A stretch of DNA of 64,000 nt from Schistocephalus solidus (GCA_017591395.1 WEDG01000258.1:202889-266888); one strand, 5' to 3'. Counted from the stretch's first letter, positions 37,676-49,380 are shown. Made by a program: numbers and translations. Notes: a model not told the origin generated them from the sequence alone.

Positions 37676-40600
37676 TTTCACTTATGTTTGTTTTTACACG
37701 CAGTACTTTGGATTTAAGAATATCGAATTTCCACCTTTATATCATAGCACCAGCTTTAGGAGCCCACAACTAGTATTTATCTTTCAGTAAATTTAAAAAT
37801 TGAAGTCATTATTCTTTTATCTCGAACGAATATGACTGATGCTGGACTGAAGAAAGAAACATGATAACGAAACGCTCGACCACAACATTCAACGAGATCA
37901 TGCCTTAATGAGGATAGGTTAAGCTATTTTTGGATGAATGCAGGATGACGGCAAAGTAGATGCAAGTAGGCTCGATTTCGTAGTGCAACAAAACCATAAA
38001 AAATATTTTAAACGTTTTTTTTTTATTGCTTAAATTTTACAGTTATGACCATGTTGTATTGTAAAGACGAAGGAAAGCTTGAGAAAATCAAGTTCTTTTT
38101 CTCTGTGAGCAGCATGTAATTTACTTCTTACTGTCCGAATATCTACACAGGATAACCTTTGTATCTTCAAAAACTAGTTCTTCTCACGCAATAACAAAAG
38201 CATTCAAAGTTTCAATTTATGTGAAGCTATTTCATGTCACAAGATATCTTATGCCTCAAACTGAGGGTTTTCACCCATTTCTGTCCTCGCAAAGTTAAAA
38301 CAGTCTAAAAAATTTGGTTTTCAGTCACATGATAAACTTGGGTCCTTATTATGAACCAAAGAAACCGAGGTTTAGTTCAATTTAGTTTTTTAAATGGAAA
38401 GATAGGCGAACGCCTGTGGCTCCCTCTACTGGTTACAGAGTGTCCAAAAAAGCACCGGCAACCTAGAAAAACTGGAAAAAGAGGTTGGTTGCATAATTGT
38501 ATGCGAAAAGCAAGCAAACGTTGACTAGTCGAAAAAGAGGTTGATTGAAAAATATCCTTCTAGGGTCGTTTACTAAATGTTTGCGAAATTCTCTTGAATA
38601 ATTTGCCCTCCTGAACGCTCATAAATCATATTTTAAATTACCAAGGTCATTTTTAAGTTACCCAAATCACAGTGCCAACGCACATGCGTGCTGAATGTAT
38701 TCCGACTTGTACTAATTTACTAATATTCCTGGAGCGATCGAAAAGGTTTGCGCAGTTACAATGGCAACCTTTGTCCGAAGGGTTTTTCTATTTAGAAGCT
38801 ACGCTAAGCCTTCCAATGTCTTCCAGTCTCGGAATGCAAGAAGTATTGTTGGTTTCAACGAAGAACCCGTTATCTTCTCGACGTTTCGTGTATAATATTA
38901 ATAATTTTACAAAAATATGATTCAGTTTGTCGGCTGAAATCCGAGTTGTTAATATTATATGGATCCACGTCGGCTTTTCTCTTTGAAATTTGCCGTGTTT
39001 TATTGAGAGCTATTCGTAAGGTTTGGAAAAAAGCAGCTTTTCTTTAGAAGTGCCAGGTCAGCAACCTTGCGAAAAACCTTTCAAGGACCTTAACATGGTA
39101 TGCAATTAAGCAATTCCAAACGACTGCAACTGTGAGTGTATGGTCACCCGTGTCCCTGCGGAATATTTTTTTAATGAAATAAAACCGCATGGGGTTCATC
39201 TATTTCTCAGAAAGAGTCAAAAGCGACACTTAAGACGAGAGACACAAATGGCTCATAAGAGACCGTAAGCAAGCCAAATATAAGCGTTTGCTATTTTCTG
39301 ACCATTAACTGACTGGGACAAAATTGTATATTTAGTTAGAGAAAACGAAACTTCATCGAATATGGTTGCTTATTATGTATTAGGTATGAAAATAAATAAA
39401 AAAATCAGTATTCATGAAATAATTATCCTATATATTCAAAGAATCGGAAATATCGATGACAGAACAAGCTTCTGAAAGTGCTTAAAGAATTAGAACGCAA
39501 AACTCCCAACGTATCATCATCTTGCGAGAGCCCTATCCAAACAAAGGATCCCCTCATTGAGAAAATAAAGCTAGTCAACGTATTGCGAAGCACAGAAGAC
39601 CGTAAAAAATGTAAGCCCTACAAAAATGCTCCTTAACTCTGAAACCTATGTGGGACTGTGAGTGTTTTATGTTGGCGTGTGTAATAGGATCCATTTTTCT
39701 AAGGAGTGTTGTACGGAGAATCTCGTAAGCCATGCACGGTGTGGCCCTAAATATGGGAATTTGAAGGGTCATTGAAATTTTGTTAAGGAAACCAGACTAA
39801 AACCGAAAACGAGAGACCATTTTCACGAGGCAGAATTTTCGTAAAGTTTGCTTAGTTTCCAGCTCTTAAAGCATAGCTTTTGCTTATTTCGGCTTGAAAA
39901 GATTTAATGTTGGACTGCACAGCAGCTGAGGTGAAACCGCCGCTGCCTGCTCAGTCCCTGGATTTATAAAGGCACCTTAGCCGCATCCACTGGTTGTGAA
40001 ACTCTGCGTTGCCCTTAACTGTTCCCCAGTTACCGGAAGTATGACTTAATGTTCGTATAATTCCTGCCAAGGTATAAACCAAAACAGAATGAGAACGCCT
40101 TAAATGGTGAATTTACTGATTGCGTTTGTAATACTCGCCTTTCATACAAATGCAATGCCATTTTATGTGAAGGAGTCAAAATCCTTAAGGATAGTTTCAC
40201 CTTTGAAATATGAGATAGCTTATCAGAAAACATTCAGAGATGAGTGTATTTAGATAAATGTGCATCAGATTTTGAAAGTATTGATTAAAAATTTTGTCGC
40301 ATGAATGGAGATTAGAATGTATCACAAAAAACAGTATGGCCTGTCCATGTTGCATGAAATTTCTTTTTAGTTTGCCATTACCGAATTTAATTACTCCAAT
40401 AGAGCGAAAGCCTGAATCTTTACTATGGTTCATTATAGCATACGGGGTGTTGTGAGTGAGGACCCAGGTTTAACGGTCAAGCCAACTTTTTCGATCCACT
40501 CGAATAACATTGCAACACATGACATTGTTGATTGAAGCCCAGCGCACATAAACTGCCAACAATTGCCATGCATAAAATGCAGCATGGACTGGTAGAGCAG

Positions 40601-40925
40601 AAATTAATGAGATGCCCAGAGGTACTCATAAGCAGTACACTGACAGTCTCCACTGAAAACATCGATGAACTTTGTGGATACTTTTGCCTTCGACCGGCCC
40701 CACCACTCAGCTGACCTGTGCACGCCGAAAACACCCCTTGAATTCGGCAATCACCTGGGATAACTAAACAGTCCTAGGTACGGGGAGCATTGTATAACTC
40801 CGCGCGAGAGGACAAAGCTAGCAAAGGAGCCCTGAAAAAATGATGGTGAACACGCCGTCAGTAATTTGATCGTCTCTCTGAGAACGCAAATAATGCGGTC
40901 GAAATGATATATAAAAAGAACATCC
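37676..40925. other. Non-coding interval, possibly intron of the membrane-protein gene
   Basis: Upstream of the exon on the minus strand, so it may be intron. A Cys-rich minus-strand frame of 85 codons lies at 40477-40734 and could be another exon, but it has no splice sites that I trust. The rest is AT-rich without recognisable features. Confidence 0.4.
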
Positions 40926-40938
40926 CGGTCCCATTCCC

Positions 40939-41450
40939 GTGCCCTTACAGGTTGGCCAATCAACGTTGCTAACTATTACAGTCTGGCATTTTCGTTCCCT
41001 TTTGAACAATCTGATTAGAAATTGTCCGGATAGGTATAAAAGCACGGTTTTCCGCCAGTCGTTCTGTAATAAAGTGGAGGCTGCAGTCCTCAGTGCTACC
41101 CGCTTCGCTGAGGATGGGCAACTATAGGAGGTTGGGGCATATAAATCTCTTTATTAAGCCGATTTTCAAGAGCAGATTGATGAAATAGCACCAGGAACTG
41201 CATCGTAAAAAGCTGGCATGTCTGCATTATGACATCAGCGATAGTCTTATAAACCAAAGGTTAACTCTCCGCTGGAACAGATTTGCCATCATCGATACTA
41301 TCTATGCTTTCCCTAATGACCCGATACGATTACCTCAGGGATACGTTCTACAAAGACATGAAACTCTTTCTTTCGTCTGCGTTGAAGGCTGAAGAATTGA
41401 TTGTCGTTGGTGACCGCGCTAGCATAGAGGCAGCGTTTGGTTGTTAGGGG
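40939..41450 (+). pseudogene. APE-type endonuclease remains of copy A
   Basis: This part once cut target DNA to prime reverse transcription. The first block (40939-41127) stays open and keeps the LxxTR segment that holds the catalytic acid region in APE domains (usually ETR; here ATR). The next block (41273-41450) keeps FYKDMKLFLSSALKAEELIVVGD, given here in shortened form, up to the start of the GDFN box, which reads GDRAS. Loss of both catalytic signatures means no activity. Confidence 0.7.
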
Positions 41451-42763
41451 ATCTGCCACTTTTTAAAAGTAATGATCGTCTCTTTGTGCAGTCTTGTACG
41501 GAATACCTTTACACTCCCGGTGCGGGAGAGGGCCACATGATACAGTAGCTCGTAACCTGCATCTGCTTTGGCATCTCTAGGATAAGGCTTCAACTGCAAC
41601 CACACAAGCGATCGCAACCTAAATGAATACCGGGTGACTTATATACCGTATTACTTGACTCAGTGAAACTCCAACATAAATCTAGCGGTCGCATGATCTC
41701 CAACCTCAAAAAATTAAAACCCTTTAGGCGTATACAATTGTCAAAACCCAGTAAAAGTAACTATGGCATACCATCCAGGCCAGCGAAATGAAAGCTTGGG
41801 TACAAAAACCCTGTCAGCATCAGGAATGGTTTGATGGCGATCATTAAGTAACATGGGTTAGTGCTCTCAGAGAAAAATCCGCAATAAACATGAATATCTT
41901 CGGAGCCATTGAAGCAGTCTACATTCTACCAGCAAAGATTACGGCTCCACTGTCAGGCGAAGAGTGACCAACTGCCTCACGCAGAAGGAAACATCAATCC
42001 AATTACTCAAGCGGACACATAAGACGACTCCGATCGTCCGCAATCTCCCCTTCAGGCAACCAGAGCAGTGTATCAAGTGTGCAGTGGGAAAGCATCGGGA
42101 TCATGCGTAATTAAAGTTTTAGTCTGCATGTACAACAGGCCGTAATTCATCCGATATCTTATCTCATTATCCCAGGTGAGGTGAGGACAAAGACTTACTT
42201 AAGAATTCAAGTACACCATCATCCTGCAAATTTATAAACGCAACAAGACCTGGCAAATATGATACAACCACAGAAACATTTCCATTCTCAAAATCCAAAA
42301 AAAATTATTTGCGAATGTCCGACTGAGTTTTCGAAGACGTAACTGGTTCCCAGCCTTTAACCGGAAAATAATTGAGGATACTGAAAACATCGCAGAATAA
42401 TAGGTAGGATCGGTGCGGCCAGTCAACTGCATGAAGAATTTCAGGAAATGAAGACCAACCTCTTTAAAACCGTCATGGATACAAAAAGGCCTTCAAAAAA
42501 ACTGCTAGCCCTAGAATTTGCAGAAACAGGCCAAAATACGGATAACCTGAGCGACTTACTAAAGTCGCAAATTACCTTCAAGATAGTATGATGGCACACG
42601 TCAGAGACAATGGGGCAAACTTTGAGGCATCCCCTGTGATCAATTTAATAAATCAAGGCTGCGTAACTTTCCCTACCCTATTCAGTTTCATGTTCCATGC
42701 TGATGGAAGCCTATCACACAGAGTTGCCGATAATCGACATCTATAACCGGGTAGGGGTTAAAA

Positions 42764-43110
42764 TTGCTCAACACCCATCACCTGAAAGCATCTTCAAGGG
42801 TATACAAGTGCAGCCTCCATGATCTATTATTCGCGGATGACTGTGCACTAAAAACCACAATGAAAGAGGAAATACAGGAGAGTGTGGACCTGTTCGCCTC
42901 CGGCTGCTCCAACTACAAACTGACCATCAGCATAGAGAAGACATTGGGTCTGCATCGAATGGCGCCAAAGGCTGACGATGCCAATCAGCCAATGAAAATG
43001 GATCTCACCTAACAGAAATGGAAAATGTCGCGTACCTCGATTTAAGGAAACGCAAAAACCGCTATTGCAACGCGAGTCGGATTAAAAATCTAGGCAGGCC
43101 TTCGATTGGC
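42764..43110 (+). pseudogene. RT palm and thumb remains of copy A
   Basis: An 82-codon open piece with an intact LLFADDCALK box (FADD at 42830-42841), followed by FASGCSNYKLTISIEKTLGL, which matches the segment after FADD in copy B (FAAGCANFRLTISTAKK). It then loses frame after MKMDLT. The N-terminal part of the RT upstream is unreadable apart from short matches. The upper boundary with the Y-like insert is approximate. Confidence 0.75.
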
Positions 43111-43189
43111 TAAAGCAGTCAGTAGAATCAATTCAGTGCAGGACAAGCGTTTTTGGGAATGTGCACCACTGGAAAATGCCCGAAATTGA

Positions 43190-43450
43190 TGTGGGGTGTG
43201 GTGGCACGTCCACAACGCACCATCCAACTGCTCCAGGTCCCGCCTCCCGTGGCCTTGAATTCATCTTGACACTTGAGTGTGATGCGGGAGGGAGACTAAG
43301 GTGCGGCAGATGCAGCGCAAGTCTACTATCACGATATATTCGCTCAAGTTACGCTCAATTAACCGTCACTGCGCGTGGCATGCTGTGGGGCGTACGGTTC
43401 ATCTCGTTGGGAACAACGTTTGAATTGTCGTTGAGCGGAGACGTGGGCTT
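43190..43450 (+). repeat. Y-like repeat inside copy A
   Basis: GGTGGCACGTCC, the CCGCCTCCCGTGG block, GATGCGGGAGGGAG, TGCAGCGCAAGTCTACTATC and GTGGGGCGTACGG follow the order of words in the Y repeat, with divergence. It lies between the RT thumb and the KAKRGK segment of copy A, so it inserted into the element. Confidence 0.5.
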
Positions 43451-43909
43451 TTTATGAAAGCCAAGTCAAAGGACTCAGCCATGTTAACCTCGGCTACCTC
43501 CGAAGAATGGGCAAAGTGAGGTGGCCGGCAAGATGTGGAAGCAAATCGGCGTCCTCTGATTCCATGCCGTTGTGAAGTCGATACAGTTGTCATGGCGCTG
43601 CTAGCTTGTGATGAGAGTCCCATAAAGTGGCTGTTCGTAGTCAAGGATACGTTACAGTTCCAAATCACGCCGCTGAACATCCACTGGATGGACCTCGCTG
43701 AAGATCGGCAGATATGGCATGTTGTTGTAAAGGTTGAAACCATCATTTTCGAAGCCTATTTTGCTGTCGTTGCCAAAGCAAAGAGAGGGAAACTCACAAG
43801 ACATAATTGTTACGGATAATTGATGCAACTACCTTTTCTCTACCATCCTGCTCACGCTGCCAGTGGAAGATAGGGCAGGGATGGGCGTCGTTGGATAACG
43901 CCAAACCGA

Positions 43910-44170
43910 ATGAAATGTCAGCATAGCCAACTGGATTTTACTTTCACAACCAGCACCACCACCACCACTATTCTCACCAGTGAGGACGTTTGCAGCATCC
44001 TGGGGAACACTACCACTAATGGCCCTTTGAATAGTAATGTGGGTTCAATCCCGACCTATTCCCATTGCGAACGCAACTTCATCTCACCCAATGGCCTGAA
44101 AAGTCACTTGCGAATTCTTCGCGCCGAGAAAGGCAAAAAAGTGCCTAGAACACCCGCCAGGCAGGTCTAA
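43910..44170 (+). pseudogene. Zinc-finger region of copy A (first part)
   Basis: A Thr-rich linker (TTSTTTTTILTS) is followed by a C2H2-type finger, YSHCERNFISPNGLKSHLRI, in which the first zinc-binding Cys is Tyr and the last His is Leu. The same Cys-to-Tyr change is seen in the matching finger of copy B. Fingers of this kind probably helped bind template RNA or target DNA; that role is inference. Confidence 0.65.
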
Positions 44171-44469
44171 GATGAATGTGATATAAAGGCACTGAATGGA
44201 GAGTACTGAGAATACGCTTATCCCTGACAATAGAATGCAATGTAAGGTTATCACCACGTACTAAATAATACACTTGGGGACCACTCTGCTACCAGAACTG
44301 ACAATTTTCACGCTGCCAACGTCGCCAACGAAACGAGCGTTGCCATCAGTAACACCGGATTGGCAGCCGCAGTTCCACGCTGTCCTTTGCATCCCGTAGC
44401 AGCTTGGTGGCGCACTTGCGAATCCATCGCATTTGGGCCGTTACAGATGCCCTAATATTTACCTGTTGC

Positions 44470-45055
44470 ACTCAATTCACTTGCACACATTAACCAAAAA
44501 CATTCAGTTATCGCATGGACTATTTTGACCACCTGCGTCTTTGTTCAATTGTATGATATAACCATCCTTTAGACCCTATCGTCGTACACTTACTTTTTCA
44601 GCCACCGCAGGGCGCATATAAACCGTGTTACACACCCTAACAATAATACTTCATTCCAACAGTAAGCAGGTGATCCGTTTTCGTTTTACCAATATAGCTA
44701 GTACAGCATCCCATCTGAAACCATGCCCATCTTACGTAAATGGGCAGCGAGTTTTTTTAATTTAACTAGGTAAAAGAAGTTGGAATCAAATCATATGTCA
44801 TAAGTAGACGGGCTGCCTAACTCTATCAGCCGTTGTGCCCCATCTAATAGCCAGCTGACTGACCTCTTCGGACAATCGACTGGTGCATGAACGACAGAAG
44901 AGAAAGTGTAGTCGACTCCGGTGACTTTGTCGTCCATGGCACTCATCGCGGATTTATCACTATGCTAAATCTAATACGCTTGAATCTATCATAATGCGAA
45001 AATTGCAGATTTCATAAGGAAACAAACCGATTTGCTAACCTGGCCCTTGACTTCA
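44470..45055. other. Block separating the last zinc finger from the rest of copy A
   Basis: Between a finger remnant (GCGAATCCATCGCATTTGGG, about 44417-44436) and the last finger lie about 590 bases that do not read as element. ACGCTTGAATCTATCATAAT near 44977 resembles the CGCTTGAAACTATCACGGTG word of the X repeat nearby, so part of it may be a decayed X copy. Confidence 0.4.
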
Positions 45056-45062
45056 GTTTCGT

Positions 45063-45231
45063 GTGTTTGTGTGTTTCGGTCTCCTGCGAATCCATCGCAC
45101 AGAGGCTGGTAAACCAGCCCCTGGGGCACCGACAGACAGTCGATGTGCCCACTGCCCTCACTGTTCCCGCACATTCACACACCGCATGGGACTATTCGGA
45201 CACATGCAAATTCACAAAAACCTGCGGTAAA
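45063..45231 (+). pseudogene. Last zinc finger and C-terminus of copy A
   Basis: Reads LLRIHRTEAGKPAPGAPTD and then the finger CPHCSRTFTHRMGLFGHMQI plus H, with spacing C-x2-C-x12-H-x3-H, and ends KNLR at a TAA. It matches the last finger of copy B, which ends at 48850. All four zinc ligands are kept. Confidence 0.75.
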
Positions 45232-45309
45232 CCCCCGGAGGCTAAGCTACACCAGCACACACTATCTACACCAATACTTCGACAACACCCTCACAATCAT
45301 CATGTACCT

Positions 45310-46790
45310 GAGTATATCACGGTTTCCTAGAAACCGTAGCTGGGAAGGCTGCCAATCTGACGCTTACACCAGACCACGACGTCGGCTCAGTGTATGTGCT
45401 GTGTGTGTCGAGTGGCTGACCAGTGGACTGGGAGTCAGACGGCGATGGCTGCTCCATATCCCCTGAGTAAGTAAATCCTGGTGTATGCGTTACGGGGGCC
45501 AGGTCGTGCTGTGGCGCGCGAAGACGGGTTCGCCGACCCGTCAGCCAATGCACCCATTCACACATCAGACAACTAACTGGCTTGGAAGGTGGTCTGATTT
45601 TAGGGGTGGGGGAGAGAGTGAGGTCGACAGCTCAGCGCATTTTCCTCAATATAAATAATCTGACGCGCTTGAAACTATCACGGTGCGCTAAAAGCCGTGG
45701 CTTGGAAGGTTGCCAACTGACAGGAACACGCGGACCGCCTGGTCAGCCCAATGTGTGTTTTATTTGAAGTGGCTGACTGGCGGAGTGAGAGTCAGGCTGC
45801 AATGGCTCCTTCTTAATGTGGCCTTATGGCACTCCAACTCCGTGGGATCTCGAGACAGGTGTGGTGGTACGCCGAGGGGCGACTCCGGCCGCGCCAGCCA
45901 TCTGCGCCCTCTTTCATCTCCGGTCTTCTTGCCTGTGCGTGAGACCGGGCTCAGGGGGAGGAGAAGAGTGTGCGGTAACGTCAAGAGCCACGGTTGGAAG
46001 GTTGCCAACTGACAATTCCACTCAGACCTCGCAGTTAGTCCAATGTGTGTTGTGTGGAGTGGCTGACTGGTAGTCTGAGACTCAGGCTGCGATGGCTCCT
46101 TCTTAACGTGCCCTCTGGCTATCTCACACATGTGAGATGTAAGCCGTTCAACCCCCTGTAGTCTGAAATCCTGGTGCTCGTGTTTGGGGGCTAGGTCGTG
46201 TACGTAGTACACGTAGACGATGTCACCAGCAGCTGCGCCCACGTCCGCATCAGACAACTGACCGGCTCGAACAGTGGTCAGATTGTGGGGGTGGGGAAGA
46301 GAGTGAAGTCGACTAATCAGCGCATTTTCCTCACTATAAACAATCTGACGCACTTGAAACTATCACGGTGCGCTAAAATCCGTGGCTTGGAAGGTTTCCA
46401 ACTGACGGGATAACTCGGACCGTGTGGTCAACCCAATATGCATTTTGTGTGTGGTGGCTGACCAGCGAGCTGAGAGTCAGGCTCCAATGGCTCCTTCTTA
46501 ATGTGGCCTTTATGGCACTCCCACTTCGTTGGATCCGAGCCAGGTGTGGTGGTACCCCCAGAGGGGCTCCGGCCGCGCCAGCCACCTGCGTCCTCTCCCG
46601 CCTCCGGTCTTCTTGATTATGTCATGACACCGGGTTCAGGTGGGGGAGGAGGAGAGAGTGCGGTGGCTGCAGCACAAGGGTACTTTCACTTAAAACTAAT
46701 TCATGCGCAAGTCACCGTCCCTGCACCAGCCTTCCGTTGAGCATACGTTGGACATCGTCGAAATGGACGGTCGAACTATCGTGTGTGCGT
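45310..46790 (+). repeat. Tandem array of X and Y repeat units
   Basis: The block CATCAGACAACT at about 45552 recurs at about 46246, a step of 694 bases, and the flanking sequence repeats in the same order. X-type units start with AAACCGTAGCTGGGAAGG (45315) or GAGCCACGGTTGGAAGG (45986) and end in GGGGGCCAGGTCGTG-type sequence. Y-type units carry TATCACGGTGCGCTAAAA, GGCTCCTTCTTAATGTGG and GAGGAGAGAGTG (45680-45975, 46360-46790). The array thus reads X-Y-X-Y. The long minus-strand frame at 45760-46353 (197 codons) crosses unit borders and is not taken as a gene. Confidence 0.7.
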
Positions 46791-46794
46791 GTGT

Positions 46795-47528
46795 GTGTGA
46801 TGCTGCCATTGACCGGCTCCGTCAAAAGGTATTCGGCAGTCCTGAGCGGGCCACGCACCTGGTGCGTCAGCTTCATGACGGGATGACGGCGCGCGTCACT
46901 GCCAACGACACGGTATCCGAAGCATTCGCAGTGACAAAAGGAGTGAAGCAGGGCTGCGTACTGGCCCGCAAAGTGTTCAGTCTCATGTTATCTGCTATGC
47001 TTATGGACACTTACCGTGATGGGCGCCCTGGGATCCCCATCACCTACAGAACTGACCGGTGCCTTTTAAACAGTCGGCGTATGCAGGCCCCAAATCGCGT
47101 GTCTACGACTACAGTCCATGACTTGCTCTTCGCGGACGACTGCGCCCTTAACACCGTGACGGAAAAGGACATCGCAAAGGAGCATGGACCACTTCGCCGC
47201 AGGCTGCGCCAATTTTCGATTGACAATCAGTACAGCCAAAAAGGTGGTTAAACACCAACCGCCGCCAATCGCGGAATACAATTCTCCCCGAATCAATGTC
47301 AACGGCGCTCAACTCAAAAATGTGGCAAAGTTTGCTTATCGGGGAAGCAGGCTGTCACGCAACGCGAGAATCGATGACGAGGTCGCTCGACACATCTCCA
47401 AAGCCAGTCGCACCTTTGACCGGCTACAGGCCTACATGTGGACTCGCCACAGTCTTCACCTGAACACCAAACTGACGATGTACAAGGCCGTCATCTTGAC
47501 GACAGTCCTTTACGGAGCGCAGACCTGA
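46795..47528 (+). pseudogene. RT palm and connection domain of copy B
   Basis: Reverse transcriptase fragment that would copy element RNA at the nicked target. Two overlapping open frames (46703-47251 and 47184-47528) together cover the palm from VRQLHDG to GAQT. The catalytic FADD is intact, but motif A (F-D) is missing because of the 5' deletion, so it is inactive. The stop at 47526 and the frameshift near 47183 are further lesions. Confidence 0.8.
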
Positions 47529-48012
47529 ACCGTCTGCTCGAGCCAAGCCAGGAAGCTGAATCACTTCCATCTCAGCTGCCTCCGCAGAATACTGAAGCGG
47601 AGACCGCAAGATAGGATCCTGGACACGGATGTCCTGGAGTGGACTGGAATCCTCAGCATCCACGCCATGCTAAGACAAGTTCAAATGCAATGGAGCGGCC
47701 ACCTGGTAAGAATAGACGACAAGCGACTACCCAAATGACTTTTCTACGGAGATAGCGCTACGGGTGCTCGCCAGCAGGGAGGTCAATAATGACTCTACAA
47801 TGACTCGTTGAAGAAATCTCTGAAGCAACTGCAAATCAACCAGTCAAATTTGGGAGGGCCTCACCCAAGATAGACCGGCATAGAGAAGATCCGTGAAGAC
47901 TGGTGCTGCAATCTATGAGGCCAACCGGATCGCCGCTGCTAAGGCCAAACGGGCATCTCGCACGTCACAAGCACTGCTGATCAACACCGCCAATGTCCAA
48001 GCTTTGCAAACT

Positions 48013-48850
48013 TGCCCACGCTGCCAAAACATATTACGCGTGCCATTCGGTCTGGTCAGACATCTTTGAACTCAATGCAGCAGAAATCCCATAACAGCAA
48101 CCTCTACTACACTTGTCTCAGACACTTCGACGACGACCACCCCAACCACTGATAACAACTTCATCAATGCCCCCCGCCTACGATCACAGACACCATCCTC
48201 CCTCCTCCACTCCCTGCGCCGATCAAGGTCACGAACGCCATTTGCCCCACTGCCACCTCTGACTACCTGCTACCTACTAGCTGCAAAACCACCACTCCCC
48301 CGGTACCGAGCGATGGGGTTTCGGTACCAACCTATCCTCATTGCGATCGCACATTCTCCTCACAAATGGGCCCGTTCAGTCACTTGCGAATCCATCGCAC
48401 AGAGACTGGCGAACTATTGTCTAGAACACTAACACACAGCAGAGACTACCGCCTCCAATTCTCTCACTGCCCACGCCATGCACGCATCGCATGGGCCTGC
48501 TCGGTCACATGCGCATCCACGAAAGTGGAATCCACTGCAATGCCAGCAAATCTTGTGCACCCATCAACAGTGCCAACATTCCTCCCATGAGCTCGACTAC
48601 CAGTACCAGCAGCAGATCCCCAAGACTCTGCTACTCCCAACCTTTCTTGTCTTCATTGTCACTGCACATGCATATCACGCATCGGCCTGACCGGTCACTT
48701 GCGAATCCATCGTACAGAGACCGACGAACCAAAGCCAGGTGCATAAACGACACCCGGTGCACATGCTTCAACTGTTCTTACTGCCCATGCGCATTCACAC
48801 ACCGCATGGGCCTACTAGGTCACATGCGTCCCCATGAAAACCTGCAGTAA
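48013..48850 (+). pseudogene. Five-finger zinc-finger tail of copy B
   Basis: Read across frames, five finger-like units follow. Unit 1 is CPRCQNILRVPFGLVRHL with a downstream Cys (C2HC, 48013 on, stop inside). Unit 2 is YPHCDRTFSSQMGPFSHLRI (48333 on; first Cys is Tyr). Unit 3 is a broken finger with HRMGLLGHMRIHE (about 48485-48520). Unit 4 is CLHCHCTCISRIGLTGHLRI (48648 on). Unit 5 is CSYCPCAFTHRMGLLGHMRP (48773 on). Units 2 and 4 share a GHLRIHRTE-like end, and units 3 and 5 share THRMGLxGHMR, so the tail looks built from a repeated pair. Linkers are Ser/Thr/Pro-rich. The target of these fingers is not known to me. Confidence 0.7.
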
Positions 48851-48909
48851 AAGACCGCCGGCTATACCACAACTCTAAATCTCTTCTCATCAGCCTATGC
48901 ATCTCACAT

Positions 48910-49380
48910 CCGATGCGCTTGAAACTATCACGGTGCGCTAAAAGCCGTGGCTTAGAATGTTGCCAACTGACGAAAAAACTTGGACAGCGGGATCAGACCA
49001 GGTTGTGTGGTGTGTGCACTGGCTGACTGGCGGATCAGAGAGCCAGGCTGCATTGGCTCCTTCTTAATGCGGCCTTTATGGCAATTCCACTCCGAGGGAT
49101 CAAAGTCAGGTGTAGCGGCTCGGGCCGCGCCAGCCACCTGCGCCAGATGGGGGAGGATAAGAGAGCGTGGTGGCTGCAGCGCAAGGCTACTATCACTTAA
49201 AACTAATCCACGTGCAAGTCACCGACCCTGCACCACCATGGTGTGGAGCATACGGTGGACATCATCGGACTACGACGGTCGAACTGTCGTTTGGGGACGA
49301 GGGACTGACTGGAGGAGAGAGAGTCAATTTTCATGGTTCCCTCTTAATGTGGACTCTACGGGACTGTAACTGTTGTAAAA
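48910..49380 (+). repeat. Y repeat copy at the left foldback arm
   Basis: Starts CGCTTGAAACTATCACGGTG, then GCCGTGGCTTAGAATGTTGC, GGCTCCTTCTTAATGCGG, GCGCCAGCCACCTG and CACCATGGTGTGGAGCATAC up to the GACTGGAGGAGAGAGAG block. It matches the Y units at 45.68-45.98 and 46.36-46.79 kb. Confidence 0.75.

Larger units (their letters stand above)
40930..45231 (+). mobile_element. Zinc-finger-tailed non-LTR retrotransposon, nearly full span but heavily decayed (copy A)
   Basis: Motifs appear in the expected order of one ORF. The APE N-terminus is TITVWHFRSLLNN with LSATRFAEDGQL (40939-41127). The APE middle is LRDTFYKDMKLFLSSALKAE with LIVVGD (about 41330-41410), where the family GDFN box is broken. 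Linker pieces lie near 41.9 kb. The RT palm has DLLFADDCAL at about 42821-42850 (FADD at 42830-42841). The thumb has RIKNLGRPSIG (about 43080) and IIFEAYFAVVAKAKRGKL (about 43742-43795). Zinc fingers follow at 43.9-45.2 kb. There are many stops, frameshifts and internal deletions. Two foreign-looking segments interrupt it: a Y-like repeat at about 43190-43450 and an unassigned block at about 44470-45055. Element and domain boundaries are approximate. Confidence 0.8.
46795..48850 (+). mobile_element. Zinc-finger-tailed non-LTR retrotransposon, 5'-truncated (copy B)
   Basis: The best preserved copy in the window. It begins inside the RT (AIDRLRQ, then FGSPERATHLVRQLHDG), keeps VKQGCVLA (near 46947) and LLFADDCALN (FADD at 47129-47140), shifts frame near 47183, continues FAAGCANFRLTIST, INVNGAQLKNV, DDEVARHISKAS and MYKAVILTTVLYGAQT, and meets a TGA at 47526-47528 where the family seems to have Trp. 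The thumb goes on (LNHFHLSCLRRIL, WSGHLVR, AAIYEANRIAAAKAKR) and is followed by zinc fingers up to a TAA at 48848-48850. The RT fingers and APE are absent. AIDRLRQ resembles a linker normally found before the RT, so an internal deletion may join it to the palm. It is directly preceded by a Y repeat. Confidence 0.85.

Noticed and set aside
45760..46353. Minus-strand frame of 197 codons
   Set aside because: It spans the borders of GC-rich X and Y repeat units and has no domain pattern.
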